Shown: positions 7,044 through 13,439 of the stretch, piece by piece
How positions within the stretch are numbered: position 1 is the first letter of the stretch
Layout: the number at the start of each line of letters is the position of its first letter
From: F23-D06 sp947167635
Lineage (GTDB): Bacteria > Bacteroidota > Bacteroidia > Bacteroidales > WCHB1-69
DNA: 16,395 nucleotides
Direction: 5' to 3'
Assembly: GCA_947167635.1 (NCBI GenBank)
Contig: CAMVIT010000056.1
Span: 1-16,395, forward strand
Translations under genes and position numbers: made by a program
Notes under the pieces: generated by a model
What the model saw: the letters and a program-made list of their open reading frames with translations, nothing else
Database searches by the model: none
Told to the model about the DNA's origin: nothing

Positions 7044-7606
7044 ACACGATTTTCGAACAAATGTTAGCAGGTTATGGGAACTTGCCAGAAGGAGAACTGT
7101 GGAATGCAAAGTACGAAGTGGCTCAGCAAGACGAAACAGATGTTTATAATTTGTCTTTTAAGACGGAGAAAAGCATCAAAATCAAGATAGAAATTGACAC
7201 GAAGCCGCCTTTAGAGTTTCAAACAGAATTTAAGCGATTGAATAATCCTTATAACATTATGGTAAATTGCTTGACATTGCCCTGCCTTTATGCGGGAAAG
7301 ATGCACGCTTTGGCTTTCTGTAATTGGAAAACTCGTGTAAAGGGCCGTGATTGGTATGATTTCGAATGGTATGTGCGGAATAATACACCATTAGATTTCA
7401 AGCATTTACAAACTCGAATCAGAGAGTTCAACGGGCTGGATCTGAGCAAGGAAGACTTCCTTGAAATCCTTCGTGAAAGATTGTCAAAGACAAACATAAA
7501 ACTTGTCAAAGATGATGTGTCTCGATTTGTCAATAATGTAAAAGCCCTCGACATCTGGTCCAATGACTATTTCCTGCAACTTGCCGACAGGATTCGATTC
7601 GTGTAA
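7040..7606 (+). CDS. AbiEii/AbiGii-like toxin lacking its nucleotidyltransferase core (in-frame internal deletion)
   Basis: A 188-residue protein with both ends of the Bacteroidetes AbiEii-like family, which is usually about 280-300 residues. The N-terminus FEQMLAGYGNLPEGELWNAK and the following YEVAQQ match the family's start. From DETDVYNLSFKTEKSIKIKI onwards it matches the C-terminal half (IEIDTKPPLEF, LPCLYAGKMHAL, RVKGRDWYDFEWYVRN). The segment normally between them, with the GGT...RFSxDxDF nucleotide-transfer motif, is absent. The reading frame is intact across the gap. The product should therefore be catalytically dead, though it could still fold in part or act as a regulator. This rests on recall of the family's usual layout. 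Confidence 0.75.
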   Translation: MNTIFEQMLAGYGNLPEGELWNAKYEVAQQDETDVYNLSFKTEKSIKIKIEIDTKPPLEFQTEFKRLNNPYNIMVNCLTLPCLYAGKMHALAFCNWKTRVKGRDWYDFEWYVRNNTPLDFKHLQTRIREFNGLDLSKEDFLEILRERLSKTNIKLVKDDVSRFVNNVKALDIWSNDYFLQLADRIRFV

Positions 7607-7660
7607 AACCGCTTTTTGATTAGAATATCCCCTGCTGTAATAGCTCATTAATTATTGATT

Positions 7661-8449
7661 ATGAACCGATTAGATTATCTGATACAGTATTTGATTGACG
7701 AGGACCCGCAGTATTCAGAGATGCGGATTCCCGAGGATTTGCAGGGCAAGCGCGACCTGTTCCGCGCCCTGCGCAACGTGCGCGAACCCAAACCCGTCAG
7801 CGAGGAGTTCCTGCGTTTGCAGGACGAGGAATTGCAAGCGCAATTGCAAGAGAAGGGTGTGGTGAAATTGGCTGCCGTCCAACAATTATCAATTTTCAAT
7901 TCTCAATTTTCAATTTCTTTATGGCAGGGCGACATCACCCGTCTCCGCGTGGATGCCATCGTCAACGCCGCCAACGCGCAGATGTTAGGCTGTTTCCATC
8001 CCTTGCACAAGTGCATCGACAACGCCATCCATTCCGCGGCGGGCGTGCAGCTGCGCGAGGAATGCCACCGGCTGATGCTGCAACAAGGACATCCGGAGCC
8101 GACGGGGCGGGCCAAAATCACCAAGGCCTACAACCTGCCGTGCAAGTACGTCATCCACACCGTCGGCCCCATCATCCCCGACGGCATCCCGACAGAATCC
8201 CAGAAGGAACAATTGGCCTCCTGTTACCGCAACATTATGGTTTGTGCCGATGAAAACGGTCTCGAAAGCGTCGCCTTCTGCTGCATCTCCACGGGCGAGT
8301 TCCGCTTCCCGAACCAACTGGCCGCCGAAATCGCCGTGCAAACCATCAAGGATTACCTGACCGCACATCCCGATTGCAGCGTCAGACAGGTGGTTTTCAA
8401 TGTGTTCAAGGATGAGGACAGGAATATTTATCAACATATCATAAAATAA
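7661..8449 (+). CDS. Zinc-type macrodomain protein-ADP-ribose hydrolase (SirTM partner)
   Basis: A 262-residue protein. Residues 1-70 are a helical N-terminal domain (MNRLDYLIQYLIDE) found in SirTM-linked macrodomain proteins. The macrodomain starts at about 86: LWQGDITRLRVDAIVNAAN (87-105) holds the ADP-ribose-binding Asp91 and Asn residues, and MLGCFHPLHKCIDN (108-121) holds C111, H116 and C118, the expected zinc ligands. GHPEPTGRAKIT, HTVGPI and STGEFRFP complete the fold. These enzymes remove ADP-ribose added by class M sirtuins, and such a sirtuin lies at 4757-5590. A 7-bp tandem repeat encodes the linker (residues 75-86). No -7 box is seen in the 54-base gap after the AbiEii-like gene, so transcription from the abiE promoter is possible. 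The TTG two codons upstream was not taken as the start. Confidence 0.88.
   Translation: MNRLDYLIQYLIDEDPQYSEMRIPEDLQGKRDLFRALRNVREPKPVSEEFLRLQDEELQAQLQEKGVVKLAAVQQLSIFNSQFSISLWQGDITRLRVDAIVNAANAQMLGCFHPLHKCIDNAIHSAAGVQLREECHRLMLQQGHPEPTGRAKITKAYNLPCKYVIHTVGPIIPDGIPTESQKEQLASCYRNIMVCADENGLESVAFCCISTGEFRFPNQLAAEIAVQTIKDYLTAHPDCSVRQVVFNVFKDEDRNIYQHIIK
7883..7916 (+). repeat. Heptanucleotide tandem repeat TCAATTN inside the macrodomain gene
   Basis: CAATTA (7883-7888) is followed by TCAATTT, TCAATTC, TCAATTT and TCAATTT (7889-7916), nearly five copies of a 7-bp unit. It codes in frame for QLSIFNSQFSIS, the linker between the N-terminal helices and the macrodomain, inside an otherwise GC-rich gene. 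A gain or loss of one unit would shift the frame. Similar AT-rich heptamers are common between Bacteroidales genes, which is recalled knowledge. Confidence 0.85.
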
Positions 8450-8460
8450 AGAAAAAATTG

Positions 8461-8468
8461 TATTTTTG
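8461..8468 (+). promoter_or_regulatory. -7 promoter element of hipBA (TATTTTTG)
   Basis: TATTTTTG followed by C, 26 bases before the ATG at 8495 and just after the macrodomain gene stop. It gives the hipBA pair its own promoter. No clear -33 element. Confidence 0.55.
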
Positions 8469-8494
8469 CACTCGTAATTATTAGTTGTTTGGTT

Positions 8495-8815
8495 ATGAGC
8501 AAAACGACGATGGGCAACAAACTGCCGCGAAAGTTGGAGCAAAAGATGCAGACGGTGGGCGAGCAAATCAGGTTGGCCCGCTTGAGACGTAATCTCAGCA
8601 TAGCACAAGTGGCTGAACGAGCCACCTGTTCGCCACTAACCGTGGCGCGGATTGAAAAAGGCACGCCCACAGTGGCCATCGGTATCTATCTCAGGGTGTT
8701 ATATGCTTTACAATTGGATGATGACATTCTGCTTTTGGCGCAGAAGGATGAGATGGGCAGAGCCTTGCAGGACCTCGCGCTGAAGCATCGCGAACGCGCA
8801 TCGAAAAAGGTTTAA
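8495..8815 (+). CDS. hipB: HipB-like antitoxin, XRE-family HTH regulator
   Basis: A 106-residue protein with one Cro/C1-type helix-turn-helix: VGEQIRLARLRRNLSIAQVAERATCSPLTVARIEKG, then a dimer-forming helix region. It directly precedes a HipA-like kinase (24-base gap), the standard hipBA order, so it should bind and inhibit HipA and repress the operon. The basic C-terminus (KHRERASKKV) is longer than the minimal HTH. A TTG two codons upstream or the ATG at 8510 could also start it; 8495 fits the promoter best. Confidence 0.85.
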   Translation: MSKTTMGNKLPRKLEQKMQTVGEQIRLARLRRNLSIAQVAERATCSPLTVARIEKGTPTVAIGIYLRVLYALQLDDDILLLAQKDEMGRALQDLALKHRERASKKV

Positions 8816-8839
8816 AGTTGATGGTTTAATGGATAGAGT

Positions 8840-10084
8840 ATGAAGACATTATATGTTTATGCGGATTTTGACTGGCTGGCTGAACCGATGTTTGTGGGCG
8901 AGTTGGGCTATGAGTCGCTTCGTGGCTCGGATAGCTATGCTTTCAAGTTCGATAACGATTGGCTTCGGCAATTCGGCAGTCTATTTCTGAGCGCCGACAT
9001 CAACAACTATCCAGGACAGCAATACACCCAACCCGGACACGACATTTTCGGATGTTTTAGTGATGCTTTGCCCGACCGTTGGGGCAGGCTCTTGCTAAAC
9101 CGACGCGAACAGATTTTAGCTACCGAAGAACGGCGACCTATCAGGAGACTCTCGTCATTTGACTATCTCATTGGCATTGACGACTTTTCGCGAATGGGTG
9201 GTTTCCGTTTCAAGACGATACCCGATGGCGAGTTCATTAACTGCGACAGTCATCTTCGCATTCCTCCATTGGCCGACCTTCGATCTTTGGTTGCCGCCAG
9301 TATGGAGATTGAGAAAAGCGAGGAGCAGAACCGCTTGCCCGAAATGAAATGGATACAACAACTCGTTCATCCGGGAAGTTCGTTGGGTGGTGCACGTCCC
9401 AAAGCGGGTGTGCGTGGCACTGACGGCTGCCTTTACGTGGCCAAGTTCCCGTCCCGCAACGACGATTACGATGTGTCGCTCTGGGAGCATTTGAGTCATC
9501 TGTTGGCAAAAAAGGCTGGTGTAACTGCCGCTGAGACAAGTGTCATTTCCACGGGTGAGAAATACCATGCGCTGCTCTCCAAGCGTTTCGACAGAACTGC
9601 CGATGGACGACGAATCCATTTTGCGTCAGCGATGACCCTTTTGGGTTTGACGGATGGCAGCAATGCCCAAACGGGCAACGGCTATCTCGACATCGTTGAT
9701 TTCATCCTCCAGAACTGCTGCGACGTGGAGAACAATCTGCGTCAGCTCTACCGCCGTGTAGCGTTCAACATCGCTATTGGCAACACAGACGACCATTTCC
9801 GCAACCACGGCTTCCTACTCACCCCAAAGGGCTGGACACTCTCGCCTGCCTACGACTTGAACCCCACCTCTAACGAATACCAAAGTCTCCTCATCAATTC
9901 TTCAACCAACAAGTCCGATTTGGATCTCCTCTTGGGATCCTCGGAAGAGTACATGATTGGCAAAGATGAGGCATCAAAAATCATACAAGAGGTGACGAAT
10001 GCCATCAAAGGTTGGCGAAGAATGGCCGTCAGTCTTGGAATAGCGAAACGTGAGATGGAATTGTTAGGACAAATCCTTTGTTGA
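8840..10084 (+). CDS. hipA: HipA-like serine/threonine kinase toxin
   Basis: A 414-residue, full-length HipA-family protein. GSSLGGARPK (179-188) is the characteristic loop, K202 in LYVAKF is the ATP-binding lysine, GNTDDHFRNH (314-323) contains the catalytic loop with D317, and LSPAYDLNP (334-342) holds the metal-binding D339. The 22-residue distance between the two aspartates is close to that of E. coli HipA (D309, D332). HipA kinases phosphorylate translation factors or aminoacyl-tRNA synthetases (GltX in E. coli) and cause growth arrest and persistence. All key residues are present, so it is probably active and held in check by the HipB-like protein upstream. The target is not predictable. 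Confidence 0.9.
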   Translation: MKTLYVYADFDWLAEPMFVGELGYESLRGSDSYAFKFDNDWLRQFGSLFLSADINNYPGQQYTQPGHDIFGCFSDALPDRWGRLLLNRREQILATEERRPIRRLSSFDYLIGIDDFSRMGGFRFKTIPDGEFINCDSHLRIPPLADLRSLVAASMEIEKSEEQNRLPEMKWIQQLVHPGSSLGGARPKAGVRGTDGCLYVAKFPSRNDDYDVSLWEHLSHLLAKKAGVTAAETSVISTGEKYHALLSKRFDRTADGRRIHFASAMTLLGLTDGSNAQTGNGYLDIVDFILQNCCDVENNLRQLYRRVAFNIAIGNTDDHFRNHGFLLTPKGWTLSPAYDLNPTSNEYQSLLINSSTNKSDLDLLLGSSEEYMIGKDEASKIIQEVTNAIKGWRRMAVSLGIAKREMELLGQILC

Positions 10085-10094
10085 GGAATTTATG

Positions 10095-10102
10095 TATTTT
10101 TG
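10095..10102 (+). promoter_or_regulatory. -7 promoter element (TATTTTTG) of the DUF5714 gene
   Basis: TATTTTTG followed by C, 16 bases before the ATG at 10119 and 10 bases after the hipA stop. It overlaps an upstream in-frame ATG at 10092, which argues that the shorter start is the real one. Confidence 0.55.
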
Positions 10103-10118
10103 CCACAAAAATTATATT

Positions 10119-10823
10119 ATGAACCACGAAGAATGCCTGATTTGCGGTGCGCCGCTGGAATATCTTGAACAAGACATGCTGATGGAGTGTGCGGTATGCC
10201 ACAAAAAGGAGAACAACAAGACCCGTTGCGTCAACGGCCATTACGTCTGCTCCGAGTGCCACACGGCGGGGATGGACACTATCGTCGGCCTCTGCCTGGC
10301 GGAGTCGTCAAGAAATCCCGTCGAAATCCTTAACAAGATGATGGAACTGCCGTTCTGCCATATACACGGCCCGGAGCACCACGTGATGGTGGGTGCCGCG
10401 CTGCTGACGGCCTACAAGAATGCCGGAGGGGAAATTGATCTTCCCAAAGCCCTTGCGGAGATGATGAATCGTGGCAAGCAGGTTCCCGGAGGTGCTTGCG
10501 GTTTCTGGGGTGCCTGTGGCGCGGGCATCAGCTCGGGCATGTTCGTCTCCATCATCGCCAAGGCCACTCCTTTGTCGCAGGAACTATTCTCCTTGCCGCA
10601 CTGGATGACCGCCAAATCGCTGAACGCGATCGGTGACATCGGCGGTCCGCGCTGCTGCAAACGCGACTCCTACCTTTCCATCCTTTCCGCCATCGGGTTC
10701 GTGAAGGAGCATTTCGGCATCGAGATGGAGAAACCGCACATTGTATGTCACTATTCGGCCCGTAACAACCAATGCATCGGCAAGAGATGTCCGTTTTCGC
10801 CTTTGAAGGAGACAACCCATTAA
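10119..10823 (+). CDS. Cysteine-rich DUF5714-type protein, probable metal or Fe-S binder
   Basis: A 234-residue cytosolic protein starting MNHEECLICGAPLEYL. It has 16 cysteines, many in pairs: CLIC (6-9), CAVC (24-27), CSEC (44-47), CC (179-180) and single residues at 37, 59, 80, 127, 133, 210, 219 and 224. The N-terminal three pairs look like a zinc-ribbon. The rest, with GPEHHVMVGAAL (84-95), GACGFWGACGAG and GGPRCCKRDS, fits the DUF5714 family found in anaerobic bacteria and methanogens, whose function I do not know. Spread of conserved-looking Cys/His over the whole length suggests metal or iron-sulfur clusters. The name is from recognition, with moderate certainty. Confidence 0.7.
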   Translation: MNHEECLICGAPLEYLEQDMLMECAVCHKKENNKTRCVNGHYVCSECHTAGMDTIVGLCLAESSRNPVEILNKMMELPFCHIHGPEHHVMVGAALLTAYKNAGGEIDLPKALAEMMNRGKQVPGGACGFWGACGAGISSGMFVSIIAKATPLSQELFSLPHWMTAKSLNAIGDIGGPRCCKRDSYLSILSAIGFVKEHFGIEMEKPHIVCHYSARNNQCIGKRCPFSPLKETTH

Positions 10824-10837
10824 TGCAGCGGCATTAA
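10820..10837. terminator. Short hairpin over the stop codon of the DUF5714 gene
   Basis: TTAATGC (10820-10826), loop AGCG, GCATTAA (10831-10837): a perfect 7-bp stem that includes the TAA stop. There is no following T-run, so termination is uncertain. Confidence 0.25.
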
Positions 10838-10876
10838 GCCGAGGTCTCTGCGTTTCAGATAAATATATAAAATTAG

Positions 10877-11674
10877 ATGTCCCATTACATTACAGCAATG
10901 AGAAAGAATCGGAAAAGAATTATCATCACAGCACTTGAGATTTTGGCTGTCTTGCTTCTTTTGGCTCCAGCTTATCGCCTGGCGTGTGGCATAGGCCTGA
11001 AAAAAAAATATTCCCAAAACGGCATTACCATATATGCCGATGGTGTTGAGCATAAAGAGGAGGCCAAGCAAATGGCAGAAACGCTTCGAGCGCAGTTGTT
11101 GGAGGTTGAAAGCGAGTATTCTCCAAAAATTTCTTTCTACTTTTGCCAGACGATGACCGGCTTTCGAACAAAGGCAATAGCGATTGGCAAACCTCTTGCT
11201 TTGTCGCGAACCGGCCTGAAGGCAACTTTGATTCGTCCGTGCGACTGGACGAAAAATTCTATAGAACCACGAAAACCGGAACTTTTGCCACGCAGTCTTT
11301 CCTCGGTTTTGTTGCACGAAGCACTTCATCATTATGAAAGGGAAAAACTTGGTGCCGTTCGTTTTTTTATCAAAATGCGTACCGAGAATTGGAAAATCGA
11401 AGGGTTTTGCGAATACCATTCCGCTTCGTCCTCGTTCCCGACAGACAAAGGTTTGCGTATTTTCTCTGGTGAAGACAGTTATGATTTTGTAACAACCCAT
11501 GAGATAAAACCGGAATATTTCTATTTCGTGTCGCGACTACGAACCGACTATCTTCTCAATTTCAAGAAAGTCAGCGAAAGCGACTATTGGTCAACAAAAT
11601 ATGATGAAGATCAATTGGATGATGAAATCAGGCAGGCATTAAAAGAAAAGAGATACGCTTTCACGATGCAGTGA
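10877..11674 (+). CDS. Membrane-anchored putative zinc metallopeptidase (HEALH motif), otherwise unknown
   Basis: A 265-residue protein. After a basic N-terminus (RKNRKR) comes one hydrophobic segment (about residues 15-33), a signal anchor or uncleaved signal, placing the rest outside the inner membrane. LLHEALHHYERE has H147, E148 and H151 of an HExxH zinc site, and WKIEGFCEY supplies E175 as a likely third ligand. This HExxH...WxxEGxxxY spacing resembles the peptidase MA/gluzincin group. The remainder is not recognised. The AT-rich sequence before 10877 favours this start, but the Met at 10898 is possible. No TAnnTTTG box lies in the 53-base gap after the DUF5714 gene, so the two may share a transcript. 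Confidence 0.6.
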   Translation: MSHYITAMRKNRKRIIITALEILAVLLLLAPAYRLACGIGLKKKYSQNGITIYADGVEHKEEAKQMAETLRAQLLEVESEYSPKISFYFCQTMTGFRTKAIAIGKPLALSRTGLKATLIRPCDWTKNSIEPRKPELLPRSLSSVLLHEALHHYEREKLGAVRFFIKMRTENWKIEGFCEYHSASSSFPTDKGLRIFSGEDSYDFVTTHEIKPEYFYFVSRLRTDYLLNFKKVSESDYWSTKYDEDQLDDEIRQALKEKRYAFTMQ

Positions 11675-11697
11675 TTGAACGAATCACCGAACAACGC

Positions 11698-11739
11698 CAA
11701 CTCAACGGGCTGCAGGAAACCATCAACGGACTTATTTAA
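11698..11739 (+). pseudogene. Remnant of a chloramphenicol acetyltransferase (CatA-like) 3' end
   Basis: The sequence encodes QLNGLQETINGLI and a stop. The first 23 bases from 11701 are identical to 13735-13757, the tail of the CatA remnant downstream, and the next 11 bases differ only in part. The three differences that can be aligned as codons (ATC/ATT, AAC/AAT, CTT/CTC) are synonymous, so both copies were once under coding selection. Similarity stops abruptly at 11701 on the upstream side. It looks like the leftover end of a second, deleted paralogue. Confidence 0.6.
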
Positions 11740-11779
11740 GTTTCACAAGCTTTTTTTGTTGCATCTGTTGGCGTGTTTT

Positions 11780-11998
11780 CGTGATTTTCCGTTGGAGATT
11801 CCGCTCGCTCACTGTGTTCGCGGCGGAATGGTGCGCGCCTCCGTATGAGACCAAGGGGAAGAAGATGGGCGGCGGGGAAATAGCTGCCGTTGCCTGAAGT
11901 TTCACGACCGCCGCCCATCTTCTTCCCCCTTTTTACTTGAATGTGGCGCACCATTCCGCCAGTGGCGATAGGAACTGGCGGAATCTCCTCCGTTCAAA
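11780..11998. repeat. Nested inverted-repeat element of about 200 bp
   Basis: Three nested arms face each other. Outermost: GGAGATTCCGC at 11794-11804 against GCGGAATCTCC at 11978-11988, with weaker matching beyond to about 11780 and 11998. Middle: GGCGGAATGGTGCGC at 11822-11836 against 11946-11960. Innermost: a perfect 21-bp arm at 11855-11875 against 11908-11928, with a 32-base loop. A further hairpin, TTCCGCCAGT (11954-11963) against ACTGGCGGAA, lies inside the right arm. No protein is convincing here. It could be a non-autonomous mobile element (MITE or REP-like), a structured RNA, or a strong bidirectional terminator. The gap 11740-12231 otherwise holds a small inverted repeat, TTCCTCAA (12006-12013) and TTGAGGAA (12039-12046), and nothing else I can name. 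Confidence 0.75.
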
Positions 11999-12164
11999 GA
12001 CAAATTTCCTCAAACAGTCTGAGGCACACTTGCTAAACTTGAGGAACTTACAATCAGACAAATAACTTTTTTGGCTGTCAAATGTTGTGGCTTTTTAGTA
12101 ATTGTTATATGGAATGACGAGACAGCGGCATAATGGAGGATATGTTGAAATGTTATTCTTCCAT

Positions 12165-12188
12165 AAATTCAACTTTATCGTTGAATTT
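12165..12188. promoter_or_regulatory. Palindrome upstream of the HTH-Panacea gene, candidate operator
   Basis: AAATTCAAC (12165-12173) and GTTGAATTT (12180-12188) form a perfect 9-bp inverted repeat with a 6-base centre. It ends 25 bases before the -7 box at 12214. Its place fits an operator for the HTH protein encoded at 12314-13312, which may regulate itself. Confidence 0.45.
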
Positions 12189-12213
12189 TGTGTGTTTGTG
12201 TTGAAAATAATTG

Positions 12214-12221
12214 TATCTTTG
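12214..12221 (+). promoter_or_regulatory. -7 promoter element (TATCTTTG) of the HTH-Panacea gene
   Basis: TATCTTTG followed by C matches TAnnTTTG. It is 92 bases upstream of the ATG at 12314, leaving room for a short ORF at 12232-12306. Confidence 0.5.
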
Positions 12222-12231
12222 CTTTTATAAA

Positions 12232-12306
12232 ATGAAAGCGAATTGCCAGACGATTTGTATATCGTTCCATATTGCCGAATATCCTTTGCCGTATCCATTT
12301 AAATGA
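12232..12306 (+). CDS. Possible short ORF (24 codons) in the leader of the HTH-Panacea gene
   Basis: An ATG 10 bases after the -7 box opens a 24-codon frame starting MKANCQTICISF and ending YPFK, with its stop 7 bases before the next ATG. The place fits a leader peptide or a very small toxin paired with the antitoxin-like gene. There is no homology evidence, and an ORF this short may be chance. Confidence 0.25.
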   Translation: MKANCQTICISFHIAEYPLPYPFK

Positions 12307-12313
12307 TAGAGTT

Positions 12314-13312
12314 ATGAAGATACCAGTCAGTCCAATAACGGGAAAGCCTATGCGGGTGATTTATACACCTGATTCATGGGAATATAGAGGTGAAAAATAC
12401 GAATTCACGTACATCTCATTTCGGGATGATGCCGAGGGGGAGAATTACACCACAACTGAAAGTGACAGCATCTGGTATAACCATGCTACAAATCAGTATC
12501 GAGAGCGTCACGGTATCCCATATCAAGATGAGATTGCCGCTTTGCGTGAGCTGTATGGTCTCAGTGCTGCCAAGATGTCGGTGATACTGGGCTTCGGCGC
12601 AAATCAGTATCGGCTGTATGAAGACGGTGAGGTACCCAGCGAAAGCAACGGGAAAATGATTCGCAGTGCGATGAACCCGCGAGTTTTTCTCGATTTGGTG
12701 AAAAGTTCGAGGCATCAGCTTACCGAAAAAGAGTATGCAAAGATTTCAGCTCGTGTGCAGGAGGTTGTTGACCAGTATGAGCAGTGTGCCGAAGAGCAGC
12801 GAGCGGTCGAACGGCTGTTCCGAAGCGGCAGGGGGCTTGCCAACGGTTTCGCACCGGTGTCCACAAAGAGACTGAAAAACCTGTTACTGTATGTGCTGGG
12901 GCAAATGGGTGAAACCTACCAGACGAAAATGAACAAAGTGCTGTTCTACATCGACTTTCTGTCCTATCGCGAGCGCGGGATGGCCATTTCGGGCCTCGCC
13001 TACAATGCCCTCGAGTTCGGTCCCGTGCCACAACGTTGGGACAGGGTTTACAGTGCGTTCGATGAGGTGGAAGAAAGGTTGAGACTGGTCCAGAATCAGG
13101 AATGCGTGTCGTTAGAAGCAGCGGGTGAAGCGGACATAAGCTGTTTCACTGAGCAAGAGATGGCGATAATCAACGAAGTATGTGCGAAAGTCAAAAACAT
13201 GACTTCGCGCGCCATTTCGAAAATGAGCCATAAGGAACCCGCCTGGAAAGACCACGCCGGCGACCCCGAAACCATCCCCTTCAGAGACGCCTTCAAACTG
13301 GTCGGGATGTGA
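12314..13312 (+). CDS. HTH-Panacea (SocA-like, DUF4065) antitoxin-family protein
   Basis: A 332-residue fusion. The N-terminal part starts MKIPVSPITGKPMRVIY, where related MqsA/YgiT-type antitoxins have a CxxC zinc ribbon; the cysteines are absent here, as in other Bacteroidetes members I recall. NQYRERHGIPYQDEIAALRE, LYGLSAAKMSVILGFGANQY and YEDGEVPSESNGKMI form an XRE-like helix-turn-helix. From about residue 190, LKNLLLYVLGQMGETYQTKM, NKVLFYIDFLSYRERGMAI, YNALEFGPVPQRWDRVY and SHKEPAW make up a Panacea domain. Panacea proteins act as antitoxins for many unrelated toxins, or as protease adaptors (SocA). No recognisable toxin gene is adjacent, so it is either an orphan or pairs with an unrecognised small product. 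A palindrome at 12165-12188 suggests autoregulation. Confidence 0.82.
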   Translation: MKIPVSPITGKPMRVIYTPDSWEYRGEKYEFTYISFRDDAEGENYTTTESDSIWYNHATNQYRERHGIPYQDEIAALRELYGLSAAKMSVILGFGANQYRLYEDGEVPSESNGKMIRSAMNPRVFLDLVKSSRHQLTEKEYAKISARVQEVVDQYEQCAEEQRAVERLFRSGRGLANGFAPVSTKRLKNLLLYVLGQMGETYQTKMNKVLFYIDFLSYRERGMAISGLAYNALEFGPVPQRWDRVYSAFDEVEERLRLVQNQECVSLEAAGEADISCFTEQEMAIINEVCAKVKNMTSRAISKMSHKEPAWKDHAGDPETIPFRDAFKLVGM

Positions 13313-13357
13313 TAATCCTCGCCCCTTACTTCCACACACGTGCAACAACGGCACATT

Positions 13358-13376
13358 CAAAATTCTGCATAGAAAA
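13358..13376 (+). promoter_or_regulatory. Upstream motif CAAAATTCTGCATAGAAAA, copy 2
   Basis: Matches 6328-6346 with two differences and lies 34 bases before the -7 box at 13411. The surrounding bases of the two regions also resemble each other (AAAAGGAAGAATA here, AAAAAAGAGGAGGAT there). Confidence 0.4.
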
Positions 13377-13410
13377 GGAAGAATACTTTCGATTTCTGTG
13401 TGAGATTTTG

Positions 13411-13418
13411 TATTTTTG
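13411..13418 (+). promoter_or_regulatory. -7 promoter element (TATTTTTG) before the CatA remnant
   Basis: TATTTTTG followed by C, 71 bases before the ATG at 13490. The promoter appears intact although the gene behind it is broken. Confidence 0.5.
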
Positions 13419-13439
13419 CCAACTCATCAACCAGCCACG

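Noticed and set aside
7985..8608. 207-residue minus-strand ORF opposite the macrodomain gene
   Set aside because: It crosses the hipBA promoter and the macrodomain gene and shows no domain.
11736..11954. 72-residue minus-strand ORF
   Set aside because: It lies wholly inside the nested inverted repeat; its composition follows the repeat and it resembles no protein.
12095..12298. 67-residue minus-strand ORF opposite the Panacea gene promoter, considered as a missing toxin
   Set aside because: It covers the promoter, palindrome and leader of the plus-strand gene, is AT-rich and has no recognisable motif.
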